The position numbers and the translations under genes are program-made. The notes below the pieces were generated by a model. The model did no database searches. It was not told the origin of the DNA and saw only the letters and a list, made by a program, of their open reading frames with translations. From Ardenticatenaceae bacterium (GTDB taxonomy: Bacteria; Chloroflexota; Anaerolineae; Promineifilales; Promineifilaceae): a stretch of DNA of 64,000 bases. The stretch spans positions 1-64,000 of the forward strand of contig WYBM01000015.1 in assembly GCA_011525915.1 (NCBI GenBank). The letters are read 5' to 3'. The number at the start of each line of letters is the position of its first letter. Position 1 is the stretch's first letter. Positions 22,027 through 32,170 of the stretch are shown here, one piece after another.

Positions 22027-24489
22027 TCAATGTCCTTCTTCTTGGATAATGGCCGGTATTTCTTTGGTGATGTGTTGCGCGTCTGGTGGTGTAGGGCCAG
22101 ATTCGTGCTGGGGCAGTGTAAAATAGAATATTGAACCTTCGTTTAATGCCGATTCCACCCAAATTTGCCCACCGTGCATTTCAATAAATTTTTTGGTAAT
22201 GGGTAGGCCCAGGCCGGTACCACCTACACGCCGGGCCATATCCCCATCAAGCTGTACAAATTCACTAAAGGCTTTAGACACATCTTCAATGCGCATACCA
22301 ATGCCGGTGTCAGTTACGCTGATGGTCACCCACTGTGACCCATTGGCTTCGGCACGCACGGTGATATGCCCGGCGTCAGTGAACTTAACAGCATTAGAGA
22401 CAAGGTTGAGCAAAACCTGGCGTACCCGGTTGCCATCGGCCTGCACCAGGGGCAGGTCATCGGGCACTTCAGTGCGTAGTTCAATGGGTTTACCACGGGC
22501 CAGGCCCACGGCCGTAGACATGACCCCATGAATGAGCTCCGGCAGGTATACCCTCTCCAAAAATAGATCAATACGGCCGGCTTCTATCTTGGCCAGGTCC
22601 AGGATATTATTGATCAACCCCAGCAGGTGACGGCCAGAATCACCAATGCGGTTAAGCATGTCTTCTTGCTCTTTTGTCAGCGGGCCGTCTACACCCAGGG
22701 ACATCAGGTAGGCGAAGTTGATGATGGCATTAAGCGGCGTGCGCAGCTCATGAGACATATTGGCCAGGAACTGTGACTTCATCCAATTGGCTTCTTCGGC
22801 GTCAGTACGGGCTGCTTCCACCGCCTGGAATAGTTCAGCATTGTGAATAGCTACCGCCAACTGGTCTGATAGGGTTTGCAGCACCTGCACATCTTCCGGA
22901 CTGAAAGCATGCAATTCTGTATGTTGGATTTCCAGAACACCGATGACCGCCTCACCTACTTTCAGAGGCAGCCCTAGTTCTGACTTTACACGCGGCAATC
23001 TTTCGTCTGACAGGTAATAGGGGTTTTGGGTAACGTCATTGGCTACCAGAGGTTTACCTGTCTTTACCACCTGGGTAATGATGCTGGGGCTTTCAATTTT
23101 GATGGCAAACCCACCGGTTTCAATGGGCAGGTTTTCAACCGTGTCGGCGGCAGACAGATACACTTCTTGCCGTTCGCGGTCCACCAGCAAAATGCCTACG
23201 GCGTAAAAGTCAAAGCTCTGGCGAATAAGTTTCACAACCTCTGGCAGCAGGGCTTGTAGTGCCAGGTGAGAGATGGCCCGACGGCCTACCTGATTGATAA
23301 GATCAAGCTGCTGCACCCGTTCAGCCAGCTCAGCGGTACGGCTGTTAACCTGGGCCTCCAGGCTGATATACAGGCGGCGTAACTGCTCTGTCATCTGGTT
23401 AAAGGTACGGGCCAGAACGCCAATTTCATCTTCGGTTTGGACCATGGCTGTGGCCGTCAGGTCGCCCTCTGCCACACGCACGGCCGTGTAGGTCAAATCT
23501 ACAATTGGCTGGCTGATGCTGCGCGAAAACCACAGAATAAAGATGCCCAGAACAAGAGCGCCGGCCAGCGCTGTGCCAGTGATGGCATACCCCATTTGCC
23601 GGGCCGGCCCAAAGGCTTCTTCTTCGGGCAGCTCTACCAACAGCCCAAGCTGCAAACCATCCAGCCAGCGGTAAACGCCCAGGACGGGGGTATTATTATA
23701 GTTAAGGTATTGGTCACGGCCGTTTTCCCCGGCCACCACCCTCTTGATACCGGCCGACTCCATGGCTTCTGCCTCAGAGGGATATTGTAACTGCACGTAA
23801 GGGTCTATGACCTTCACCAGGTGACGCTCATTGTCTACCAGGTAAATCTCTCCCAAGGCTTCCTGACCAGCTTGTTCCAGAACAATACGTTCTAACCCTT
23901 CCAGGTTTATGTGGGCTGCCAGTACCCCTTTGACATCGCCTTCAATGGTCCGCAGCGGAGTGGCAATGGTCATGCGTGATTGGCGCCCCGTGGCGTCCTG
24001 GTAGATGCTTTGCAGATAGGTGCCTGATTTGCCCTGGGTGAAATAGGGGGCGGTAATGATGTCCCCTTCATGCCGGTCATTGGTAGCATAGATGACCCGG
24101 CCGTTTTCAGGGGAGATGATTAAGATTTCCTGTAAATCTGCCCGGCGGGTGAGCACATCAGTAAGGATACGATCCAGACTTTCATAGGCCTGCTGGGAAG
24201 CGTCTTCACCCCCAGGAGCATCAATGACAAATGTGCTTAAAGAGCGGATTTCTGGAGAGCGCGCCAGCAGTACCACATCAGCCCGCTGATCTTCCAACCA
24301 CCGGTTTAACGCCTGTTCCTTAACAGCGGCTACCACTTCCAGCCGGGCAAAGATAGATTGTTCCAACGCTCGCTGCGCCAGGTTGCTGGCCACCACCCCC
24401 ACCAGGGCGACTGTGATTAAAGATACTAACAAGAAGGAGGTTACAAGCCGCGCTTGCAGGCTTTTCTTCCAAAAACGCATAGCCACCAT
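22027..24489 (-). CDS. Membrane sensor histidine kinase (Cache-HAMP-GAF-HisKA-HATPase)
   Basis: An 820-residue hybrid-free sensor kinase. Order: TM1 (~14-36), an extracytoplasmic dCache-type sensor (~40-305), TM2 (~308-330), HAMP (~330-385), a coiled coil, a GAF domain (~400-560), HisKA with H-box NMSHELRTPLNAIINF (His near residue 578), and HATPase_c with N-box NLVSNAVKFTDAG and G-box DTGIGMRIEDV, ending ~800. All catalytic boxes are intact. The start may be 24489 or the internal ATG at 24480. The receiver gene follows after 1 nt; coiled-coil and ParA-like genes lie upstream in the same direction. Confidence 0.93.
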   Translation of the reverse strand: MVAMRFWKKSLQARLVTSFLLVSLITVALVGVVASNLAQRALEQSIFARLEVVAAVKEQALNRWLEDQRADVVLLARSPEIRSLSTFVIDAPGGEDASQQAYESLDRILTDVLTRRADLQEILIISPENGRVIYATNDRHEGDIITAPYFTQGKSGTYLQSIYQDATGRQSRMTIATPLRTIEGDVKGVLAAHINLEGLERIVLEQAGQEALGEIYLVDNERHLVKVIDPYVQLQYPSEAEAMESAGIKRVVAGENGRDQYLNYNNTPVLGVYRWLDGLQLGLLVELPEEEAFGPARQMGYAITGTALAGALVLGIFILWFSRSISQPIVDLTYTAVRVAEGDLTATAMVQTEDEIGVLARTFNQMTEQLRRLYISLEAQVNSRTAELAERVQQLDLINQVGRRAISHLALQALLPEVVKLIRQSFDFYAVGILLVDRERQEVYLSAADTVENLPIETGGFAIKIESPSIITQVVKTGKPLVANDVTQNPYYLSDERLPRVKSELGLPLKVGEAVIGVLEIQHTELHAFSPEDVQVLQTLSDQLAVAIHNAELFQAVEAARTDAEEANWMKSQFLANMSHELRTPLNAIINFAYLMSLGVDGPLTKEQEDMLNRIGDSGRHLLGLINNILDLAKIEAGRIDLFLERVYLPELIHGVMSTAVGLARGKPIELRTEVPDDLPLVQADGNRVRQVLLNLVSNAVKFTDAGHITVRAEANGSQWVTISVTDTGIGMRIEDVSKAFSEFVQLDGDMARRVGGTGLGLPITKKFIEMHGGQIWVESALNEGSIFYFTLPQHESGPTPPDAQHITKEIPAIIQEEGH

Positions 24490-24569
24490 GTTAACGCATT
24501 TTGGGCCAAGATGCTGCGGGTGATGGGTAGTATTCTGGTAAGGGGTAGCCGGTTGGGCACACCACTTAC

Positions 24570-25331
24570 CTAACGGCCACGCCGCCGACCAAAAAATGAG
24601 GAAGTGCTGCCTGATTCTTGTTGAGTTAACTCGCCTTGCAAGCGAGCCAGTTGGGCTTCTGCTGAGGCCGCACGAGATTGGGCGTTCATTCGTGCCTGGC
24701 GCTCTTCAGTGAGCAACGCTTCTAACTTTTGCATACCGCTTATTTGTACTTCCAGGGTAGCTTTTTCCCGCTCCAGCCGAATGCGTGCTTCTCTTTCAAC
24801 TACAAGTTGTTCAGTTATCTGTTCTGTGCGTTCGGCGCGTACTTCTAGCGTAGCCATCTTACGTTCTAAATCCAGCCGAATGGTCCGCTCCTGTTCCAGA
24901 TTCCCGACGGCCTGGCTGGTTTGCCGCACTTCTACCTCCAGCGCTGCCAGTTCCCGCTCCAGGGCCAGACGTACATCTCGTTCTCTTCGCAGTTCCTCGG
25001 TTGCTTCCTGATACTGGTTTACGGCCGTTTCCAGCATGTAGATGCGCCGCTCCTGTTCCCGAATAGCTGCCTCGCGGGCCGCCAGTTCTTGCTTTAAGCT
25101 TTGTACTTGCTGTTCAGCGTGTTGCAGCTGGTTAGCAAAAGGTAGTGGGGTTGAAGGTAAAACTGGCACAGGCGGGCCTAAAGGGGAGATGGGTACACTG
25201 ATGGCGGTTTCCCCGGCCACGGCCGTACTCTTTTGTAATGGTTCTTTAGGGTCATAGTTTTCTATAGTGGCCAGGGGATCGTTGCTCGATTCGAGGCCTT
25301 CCACCTGTTCTGCTTTTGTTTTCCTAGGCAT
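24570..25331 (-). CDS. Coiled-coil protein of unknown function
   Basis: A 253-residue protein. Residues ~1-65 are Pro/Ser-rich and probably disordered. Residues ~66-235 form a long heptad-rich coiled coil with recurring blocks such as RDVRLALERELAALEVEV, EQERTIRLDLERKMATLEV and VEREARIRLEREKATLEV, spaced ~35 residues apart, suggesting internal duplication. The tail ends FFGRRRGR. No enzyme motif is seen. Its start overlaps the end of the ParA-like gene by 8 nt. Such pairs usually form a ParA effector/adaptor set, so a positioning scaffold for the downstream kinase is plausible, but that is inference. Confidence 0.8.
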   Translation of the reverse strand: MPRKTKAEQVEGLESSNDPLATIENYDPKEPLQKSTAVAGETAISVPISPLGPPVPVLPSTPLPFANQLQHAEQQVQSLKQELAAREAAIREQERRIYMLETAVNQYQEATEELRRERDVRLALERELAALEVEVRQTSQAVGNLEQERTIRLDLERKMATLEVRAERTEQITEQLVVEREARIRLEREKATLEVQISGMQKLEALLTEERQARMNAQSRAASAEAQLARLQGELTQQESGSTSSFFGRRRGR

Positions 25332-26232
25332 AATACACTCTGTCTACCAATTCCTGATACGCTACCGTTGCCGGGTTTAAATAACGTGGGTCAAACTCAA
25401 AGATCGTTTGCTGCACAGATGGCGCTTCGGCGACTGCCTGGCTGCGTGGGATCGGTGTGCTGACGATGTTTCCATACTTGCTTTTTAACTCGTCCACCAT
25501 TTGTTTATCCAATACCTGCCGCCCCACGTTAAAGGTGGGCACGATGGTGTTAATATTAATATCAATCCCCCGAACCTGCGCTTCAAAAATGTTCGTGATA
25601 TGCTGCCCGGTGCCGGCCATACTGAAGTAATCCGGCTTTACCGGTACGATGGCTGCATCCGCAAACTGGTATACGGCCTGCGTGAAAGCGTCAAGCGCCG
25701 GCGGACAGTCCATAATGATAAACGTAAATCGCTCAATAGCCAGCCCCAACCGGTCAGACAAAATGCGCAGCAGCCCATAATTCCGTTTCGTAGAAAGGGA
25801 CATGGTTTGCAGGCGCAAAATGTCTTTGGCGTTTTCCAGGTTATCAGATGAGGGTAACAACCACAAATTGGGGCGTGGATAACCGTCCTCGGAACGGTCG
25901 GCAGAAATAACCGCTTCTGTCAGGTGTTGTTGTTCCAACAAGACATCACCAATATCTGCCTGGCTGGGGTCAATGCCCAGGCCGCGGGCACAGTGCCCCT
26001 GTGGGTCGAAGTCAATCAACAAGACATGACCCAACAAATAGTAGATGCGATCATGGTAATGGAACAGGCTGTTGGGGTCTTGTACTTTGGCCACATCTTC
26101 AGAAGCTACACGGCGCATGAGCTTGCGTGACAGGCCGTGTGCCAGGTTGATGGCCGTGGTGGTTTTGGCCACACCCCCTTTACGGTTGACAACAGCCAAC
26201 ACTTTATGACGATGATGTATTCCCTCTGTCAT
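25324..26232 (-). CDS. ParA/Soj-like AAA_31 ATPase
   Basis: A 302-residue deviant-Walker ATPase. The P-loop is NRKGGVAKTTTAINLAH (signature lysine in KGGVAKTT), the second motif is VLLIDFDPQGHCARGLG, and FIIMDCPPALDAF gives Walker B. A central ~50-residue insertion (DVAKVQDPNSLFHYHDRI) follows the P-loop helix. It is not next to parB or an origin, so it is probably one of the ParA paralogs that position cytoplasmic or membrane complexes. It is the first gene of the operon with a coiled-coil partner, a sensor kinase and a receiver. Confidence 0.9.
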   Translation of the reverse strand: MTEGIHHRHKVLAVVNRKGGVAKTTTAINLAHGLSRKLMRRVASEDVAKVQDPNSLFHYHDRIYYLLGHVLLIDFDPQGHCARGLGIDPSQADIGDVLLEQQHLTEAVISADRSEDGYPRPNLWLLPSSDNLENAKDILRLQTMSLSTKRNYGLLRILSDRLGLAIERFTFIIMDCPPALDAFTQAVYQFADAAIVPVKPDYFSMAGTGQHITNIFEAQVRGIDININTIVPTFNVGRQVLDKQMVDELKSKYGNIVSTPIPRSQAVAEAPSVQQTIFEFDPRYLNPATVAYQELVDRVYYA

Positions 26233-26433
26233 GACCAGGTCGCCTTATAATTATCTTTTTAGAGCAAAATGACGTTACCTTACATAACGAAGCATTACCA
26301 TTGTACCATATGCCGGGAGATTGCAAACCGGAGGCAGGGACTTGCGTATACATGACATCTTAAGATTGTCGGCATACAATGTCATCCATAATAGGTGTGG
26401 CACAGCCACAAAACATCAGGGGATTACGCCAAA

Positions 26434-27915
26434 ATGAGTAACAACAACTGCCCTCAATGTGGCCGGGGACAACTGTTCTTTTCGGGCGACGGCCGTGCGC
26501 GTGAGTGTGAACAGTGTGGCTACCGTACGGCCGTCACGCCCCCGCCTCGCTCTCTTCTGGAACTAAGAGACTTAGCCACTTACCGCATGAGTGGCAGCCA
26601 AACCGTAGACACCTTTGGCCGGGCCGGTATTCGCATGCTGCTGGCCCAAGGTGTGGCCGCCGCCAAAGCGGGTGATATGGATGAGGCGTATTATTGCCTG
26701 AGCCGGGTGCTGCGTACAGAGGCCGCTGATGAGGAGCGGGCCAGAGCCTGGTTGTGGCTGAGCCAGACACTGCCTGAGCCGGCAGAAAAGCGGTATTGCC
26801 TGGAGCAGGTATTAATCGTAAACCCCTCACATGGGGCGGCGCGGCGTGGCCTGGCGGTGTTAGACGGCCGTCTGAACCCCAATGATATTGTGAATCCAGA
26901 CCAAATGACCCATGAAATTGATGAAGTGCCCCTGGCTGCCGCCGTTGAACAATTTACCTGCCCACGCTGCGCCGGGCCCATGAATTACACGCCAGACGGC
27001 CGTGCCCTGTTATGTGAATTCTGCCATTATCATCAGCTATTAGCCGAAGACGGCCGTCCCTCACAAGAAAGCCAGTTTGGCCAGGGTGCGTTTGAACAGG
27101 AATTTACGCTGGCCATGGCCACGGCCAGGGGGCATCTATCACCGGTACAAATGCGGGCTTTTCAATGTTATAGCTGTGCGGTGGAATTTGTGTTAGCCCC
27201 GGAAACTATCTCTGTTACCTGTCCCTACTGCGATGCCGTTTATGTTACAGAAACCGCCGAGTCACAGGATATCTTGCCTCCCCATGCCCTTGTCCCCTTT
27301 GCCGTCTCGCTGCACGATGCGCAGGCCGGGCTGCGCCGCTGGTTCAAACAACACGCCATCGAACGGCCGCGTGTCTCCCCCATTATTGGCATTTACCTGC
27401 CGGTCTGGACCTTTGACATTGGTGGGGAGATTAAATGGCATGGCCTGGTGAAACGGGGTGATGACTGGGTGCCGGTAAACGGTAACCATCTACCGTTTTA
27501 TGATGATGTGCTCGCCCCCGCAAACCAGAAACTGGCCGACACCCTGACAAAGGGTTTTGCTGAATTTGACCTGGGGGGGCTGACGGCGTATGACGGCCGT
27601 TACCTGGCCGATTGGCCGGCCGAACGTTACCAGATTCCCCTGTCTGACGCGTCACTGTTAGCGCGTAAAAGAGTGCTGAAGGACATTCGCCGTCATGCCC
27701 ACCGCTTTACGCCCGGCGAGATACGGGATCTGCGGCTTAACACGGCTGGCCTGATCATCGAATCCTTCAAACTCATCCTCCTGCCGATGTGGGTAGCCCA
27801 TTACAAGGTAGAGGGTGTGGTCTATGACGTGATCATCAATGGCCAAACCGGCATCGTTCATGGCGACCGGCCTCAGGGCACAATCCGCAAATTTTTCTCA
27901 CGTTTATTGGGGTAG
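26434..27915 (+). CDS. Zinc-ribbon protein of unknown function
   Basis: A 493-residue soluble protein with three zinc ribbons: NCPQCGRGQL then ECEQCGY (residues ~4-30), FTCPRCAGPMNY then LLCEFCHY (~172-200), and CYSCAVEFVL then VTCPYCDAVYV (~246-272). Between the first two lies a short helical TPR-like segment (AKAGDMDEAYYCLSRVLR). The C-terminal half includes strands ending YKVEGVVYDVIINGQTGIVHG, reminiscent of proteins found with membrane zinc-ribbon families. I cannot assign a function. The start at 26434 avoids an unlikely upstream extension. It is divergent to the ParA operon. Confidence 0.75.
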   Translation: MSNNNCPQCGRGQLFFSGDGRARECEQCGYRTAVTPPPRSLLELRDLATYRMSGSQTVDTFGRAGIRMLLAQGVAAAKAGDMDEAYYCLSRVLRTEAADEERARAWLWLSQTLPEPAEKRYCLEQVLIVNPSHGAARRGLAVLDGRLNPNDIVNPDQMTHEIDEVPLAAAVEQFTCPRCAGPMNYTPDGRALLCEFCHYHQLLAEDGRPSQESQFGQGAFEQEFTLAMATARGHLSPVQMRAFQCYSCAVEFVLAPETISVTCPYCDAVYVTETAESQDILPPHALVPFAVSLHDAQAGLRRWFKQHAIERPRVSPIIGIYLPVWTFDIGGEIKWHGLVKRGDDWVPVNGNHLPFYDDVLAPANQKLADTLTKGFAEFDLGGLTAYDGRYLADWPAERYQIPLSDASLLARKRVLKDIRRHAHRFTPGEIRDLRLNTAGLIIESFKLILLPMWVAHYKVEGVVYDVIINGQTGIVHGDRPQGTIRKFFSRLLG

Positions 27916-27995
27916 CCAGCAGCTTTGCGTTTTTCACTCTTCTGGGCATAATCAGACAGGGCATAGCAACAACGGTTATTTACCCGGCTGGCAGT

Positions 27996-30900
27996 ATGGA
28001 CAAACGTGATTGGCTAGGGCTTGAAGGCAAGAGCAGCCAGACCATACGCACACACGCACGGCGTTTGGCTGCCTATGTGCCCATGACGGTAACACGGCAA
28101 ATTTTACGAGGCGAACAGCCGTCTCCGGGCACGGCCGTCTGGCTGAATGTAGCCACCTTGTTTTCAGATATCTCGGGCTTTACCCGCATGGCGGAAGCCC
28201 TGGCGGTAGACGGCCCGCGTGGCGCCGAGGAACTCAACCAGGCGCTGCTCATTACCTTTACCGGCCTCATCAATACCATTCATGATGCTGGCGGCGAAGT
28301 TGCTCACTTTTACGGTGACGCCATGCTGGTCTATTTTACCGATGAAGACGGCCGTGCCGCCGCCCGGGCCCTGGCTTGTGCCAGCTTTATGCAGCGGCTC
28401 ATGCACACCAGCCTGGCCCACATGACACCGTCGCCCCCTATCGATGTACCAGAAGCCTTTGAATTGGGCATTAAGATCGGCGTAGGGTATGGTCGCTGCT
28501 TGCAAGCCATCGTTGGGCAATTGGGTGAGAGCCTGGAGTTTGTCTTGGCGGGCATGGCCGTCGATGAAGCTGTCACCGCCCAACAAGAAGCGAGCCCGGG
28601 CCAGGTGATTGCCAGCCAGACCGTTTTAACCCGGGTGGGCCTGCCTGGTGCTGAACCTTTCCGCCCCGTAGAGGCGGCGGCTCCTGTACCTCATGCCCGC
28701 GAAGAACTACACTGGCACGCTTACGATGTCACCGACCTGGCACGGCTGCTAGAAGTGGCCCCAGCCTTTGTGCCCCCCGCTTTGTATGACCGGCTGCAGC
28801 ATCAGACAACCCGGTTTATTGCCGAGCATCGTTCTGTGACCACGTTTTTTGTACAGTTTGAGGGCATCGATCTGAATGCCCCTGACGCCGGCGAAAAATT
28901 GCAGGTTTATTACGAGTGGGCCAGAGCTGTTGTCGCTCGTTTTGGGCCGCGCAACGGCCGGGTGAACCGGTTGCTCACCGGCGACAAGGGCAACCAGCTT
29001 CACATCCTCTTTGGTGCGCCGGTGGCCCCAGACGCCCCCGAACAGGCCATTCGGTGTGCCCTGGCTTTGCAGCATGAAAAGCCCCCCTTTATTACCGGCC
29101 AGCGCATTGGGCTGGCGTTGGGGCCGGTTTTTGCCACGGCCGTAGGGGCCCAAAACCGCCGAGAGTACACGGCCGTGGGCCGTGTTGTGAATCTATCTGC
29201 TCACCTCACCGGGTTGTGCCCCGTGGGCAGCGTGTTGGTAGATGCCCACGCGGCCAACCGCGCCTGGGCGCAGTTCCACTTTCAGAGCCTGTCGCCGGTT
29301 TTGCTCAAGGGGCATACGGAGCCTGTGCCTGTTTACCAGGTTATGGAGGAGCAGGTCACGCCTACCCAGTTTGCCGCCCGTTTTGCCCGGTGGCATAGGC
29401 CGCCGCCAGGTCGTGAAGAAGAGCTGGCCCAACTGCAGCAGCGCCTGCAGCAGGCGCTGCACGGCCAGGGGGGGGTGGTCGTATTGTCAGGCCCATTTGG
29501 CGGCGGTGTACGCCCTTTGTTAGCCACGGCCGTTCGTGCATGGCTGGCGGCGGGCGGGCGCGGGGCTTCTGGCACATGTCAGCCGCATACCAGCGATGTC
29601 CCCTTTGCCCCCTGGCAGGCCATTTGGGCCGATTTTTTTGGGCTTTCGCCGGATATGGCCTCTCAAGCCCGAGCCGAGGCAGTAACCGCCAGGGTTCGTG
29701 ATCTGGCCCCTGCTTGGGCAGATGAAGCTGCATTATGGTTAGCGGCTATGGGGTTGCCCGTTGCGGAACGGGAAGCGGCGGTGGCCCAAGTGGTAGCCGT
29801 TGGCGTGCGCCAGCTGTGGTTATTTTCTTTGGTACAGCGCTGCCTGGCGCAGGCCGCCCGCTCACGGCCGCTGCTCATTTTATTGGAAGATGTGCAGTGG
29901 GCCGATGAAGCCAGCCTGGAGCTGCTGTCAGAAGTGGCGGCGGCTGCTGGGGAACTGCCTTTGCTGCTGTTGTTGACCTTTCGACCGGTAGCACCGTTTT
30001 ATCTCCCATTGTTAAATGCGTCGGCCAGCCTGCATATCCCGCTAACGGATTGGACGGCGGCCCAGGCGCGAACGGTGGTGCAGCGGCGCCTGGGCACAGG
30101 GGAGTTGCCGCCCCTGGTAGAGCAGCGGTTGGGTTTGCGTGATGCCCACGGCCGTGAGGCTGACCAGGTGAACCCACTTTATCTGGAAGAATCGCTGAAG
30201 ATGATGCTGTCATTAGATGTGCTGCAATTTGAGGCAACGGGGAACGGCCGTGTACGGGTAGATGAGGCCCGCCTGGCACAGTTACCCATTCCAGATACGA
30301 TTGCGGCGCTTTTGCAGACCCGGCTGGATGCGCTGCCGGCAGAAGCATATACCCTCTTGCAGGTAGCGGCCGTGATCGGCCGTGAGTTTGCACTCACCTT
30401 GTTGGTGGACGTTGCGCCGGGCCTGACGGCTGCGGCGGCGCTTGCTCGTTTGCATGAGCTGGTAGCAGCAGAGCTGGTGCAAACGATCGCGGCCGGGCCG
30501 GAGCCGGTTTTTATGTTCCAGCACACATTGTTACAAGAGGTGGCTTACCGCAGTCTGCCCTACGCACGGCGGCAGGCGCTGCACCTGGCGGTGGCCGAAA
30601 AGCTGGCCGCCAGGCAGCCAGAGCATCGGGCGATTTATGCCTTGTTAGCCCATCATTATGGGCAGGCAGACGAACATGAGGCTGGTTTACGTTATGCACT
30701 GGCTGCGGCTCAAGATGCGGCCGCTGTGAATGCCAATCGTGCGGCTGTGGACCTGTATCGTCAGGCGCTGCGGCATTTACAGGCCGTGGGGGTAACGGGG
30801 CGGGCAGACACGGCCGTCACCATTCTTATGGCCCAGGCCCAGGCCTGCTTTTTGATGGGCGAATTGGAAGAGGCGGCCAAAGCCGTGGCCAGCGCGCTGG

Positions 30901-32126
30901 AATTTTGTGACGCGTCTGCAGATAAAACCGCCTGGTTGACGGCCGTTAATCTGTTGGCCGAAATTGGGGTGGCCCAATGCCGCTATCGTGAGGCAGCCAC
31001 ACTGACCCAGCAGGCGCTTACCCAGACCACCCCTCACACCGCACCGACCATAACAGCCCGCGCCGCATACCTGGCCGGCTGGGCCGCCGCCGGCCACAGC
31101 CATTTGTCTCAAGCAGAAGCTTATCTGCGGCAGGCCCGTGTGGTGGCGAAAACGAGCCGCCAGATAGGGCTGCTGCCGGCAGTGTTGGCGGCATTAGGCT
31201 GGGTGCGCTGCCGGCAAGGGGCATGGCGGCACGGCGCCGAGTTATGCCAGCAGGCCATCGATGTGGCCCAGCAACATGAATTAGCACTGCCGGCGGCGGA
31301 GGCTATGCGGTTGTTGGCGCAGGTGCGGCTGCGGCAGGGTCGGGCGCGGGAAGCCGTGCAAACGGTAACAGAGGCGGCCGAACTAACACGCGCAGCTGCC
31401 CCTCGCCTGCTGGCCCATTTGCTCATTTTGCGGGCGGTGGCGCTGGTTTATGACGGCCGTTTCCCAGAGGCGCTGGCTGATTTAAAGCAGGCAGAATCGC
31501 TGCTGGGCATGATGGATGATACCTCAGGCAGGCTGCGACTCTACCTGGCGTGGAGCAGGTATTGTACCGGGCTGGCTGATTGGGCGGCGGCGTTGGGCCG
31601 GCTGGATCAGGCGCGGGAGCAACTGGCACTGTTAGGTAAAATGGGAGGTACGGCCGTCTCAGAATCTATTGGGCTGCGAGTGGGACTGGCGCAAATTGCG
31701 CTCCATACCAGGCAGTGGTCGCAGGCGGCCTCTTTGTTGGCCGCGGCGCAAGGCGAAGTAACGGCCAGTGGTCTGACCTGGTGGCAGCCAGCAGTCGCTT
31801 ACTGGCAGGGCATGGTGCACGTGGCGGTGGCGGATGAGACAGCGGCAAAACTGGCTTATCGCCAGGCATTGATGGCCGTGACCCGGGGCGGCAATCCTGA
31901 CGACCTGCCGCTGATCTTGCTGCGACTGGGGCAGTTGACGCCCGCCGAAGATGCCCGTCATTGGGAGTACCTGGAGCGGTGTGTGACGGCCGTGTATGAC
32001 CGGGTACGGTATGCCGACAAACTTGTTTGTTTACAAGAGGCGGGGGCACTGTTGGTGCATGCGCCAGACGGCCGTTTGCGCCGCATTGGCGCTGGCTGCC
32101 TGGCAGCCTTGCCCCGGCATGCCTAA
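27996..32126 (+). CDS. Tandem class III cyclase + NTPase + TPR protein (soluble adenylyl cyclase-like), degenerate
   Basis: A 1376-residue protein with the order of animal soluble adenylyl cyclase: cyclase C1 (~45-215), cyclase C2 (~285-455), STAND/AAA-type NTPase (~470-860), helical TPR-like repeats (~880-1370). C1 keeps the two metal-binding Asp (FSDISGFT, YGDAMLVYF) but lacks the Asn-Arg pair. C2 lacks the first Asp (FVQFEG) and supplies the other half site, NLSAHL, where the transition-state Arg is His403. The NTPase P-loop is GPFGGGVRP, without the Lys-Ser/Thr. Its paralog at 34472 keeps both Arg and P-loop. This copy may be a regulatory pseudoenzyme. It contains many ACGGCCGT sites. Confidence 0.9.
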   Translation: MDKRDWLGLEGKSSQTIRTHARRLAAYVPMTVTRQILRGEQPSPGTAVWLNVATLFSDISGFTRMAEALAVDGPRGAEELNQALLITFTGLINTIHDAGGEVAHFYGDAMLVYFTDEDGRAAARALACASFMQRLMHTSLAHMTPSPPIDVPEAFELGIKIGVGYGRCLQAIVGQLGESLEFVLAGMAVDEAVTAQQEASPGQVIASQTVLTRVGLPGAEPFRPVEAAAPVPHAREELHWHAYDVTDLARLLEVAPAFVPPALYDRLQHQTTRFIAEHRSVTTFFVQFEGIDLNAPDAGEKLQVYYEWARAVVARFGPRNGRVNRLLTGDKGNQLHILFGAPVAPDAPEQAIRCALALQHEKPPFITGQRIGLALGPVFATAVGAQNRREYTAVGRVVNLSAHLTGLCPVGSVLVDAHAANRAWAQFHFQSLSPVLLKGHTEPVPVYQVMEEQVTPTQFAARFARWHRPPPGREEELAQLQQRLQQALHGQGGVVVLSGPFGGGVRPLLATAVRAWLAAGGRGASGTCQPHTSDVPFAPWQAIWADFFGLSPDMASQARAEAVTARVRDLAPAWADEAALWLAAMGLPVAEREAAVAQVVAVGVRQLWLFSLVQRCLAQAARSRPLLILLEDVQWADEASLELLSEVAAAAGELPLLLLLTFRPVAPFYLPLLNASASLHIPLTDWTAAQARTVVQRRLGTGELPPLVEQRLGLRDAHGREADQVNPLYLEESLKMMLSLDVLQFEATGNGRVRVDEARLAQLPIPDTIAALLQTRLDALPAEAYTLLQVAAVIGREFALTLLVDVAPGLTAAAALARLHELVAAELVQTIAAGPEPVFMFQHTLLQEVAYRSLPYARRQALHLAVAEKLAARQPEHRAIYALLAHHYGQADEHEAGLRYALAAAQDAAAVNANRAAVDLYRQALRHLQAVGVTGRADTAVTILMAQAQACFLMGELEEAAKAVASALEFCDASADKTAWLTAVNLLAEIGVAQCRYREAATLTQQALTQTTPHTAPTITARAAYLAGWAAAGHSHLSQAEAYLRQARVVAKTSRQIGLLPAVLAALGWVRCRQGAWRHGAELCQQAIDVAQQHELALPAAEAMRLLAQVRLRQGRAREAVQTVTEAAELTRAAAPRLLAHLLILRAVALVYDGRFPEALADLKQAESLLGMMDDTSGRLRLYLAWSRYCTGLADWAAALGRLDQAREQLALLGKMGGTAVSESIGLRVGLAQIALHTRQWSQAASLLAAAQGEVTASGLTWWQPAVAYWQGMVHVAVADETAAKLAYRQALMAVTRGGNPDDLPLILLRLGQLTPAEDARHWEYLERCVTAVYDRVRYADKLVCLQEAGALLVHAPDGRLRRIGAGCLAALPRHA

Positions 32127-32170
32127 GCTGTCCTGTCCACTGGTTGTTTCTATCCGTTTACCAGCATGGA

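Noticed and set aside
29490-29515. Degenerate P-loop in the first cyclase protein as a sequencing error
   Set aside because: Several residues differ from the paralog and the frame is open on both sides, so a single error does not explain it. The neighbouring His403 substitution also points to real divergence.
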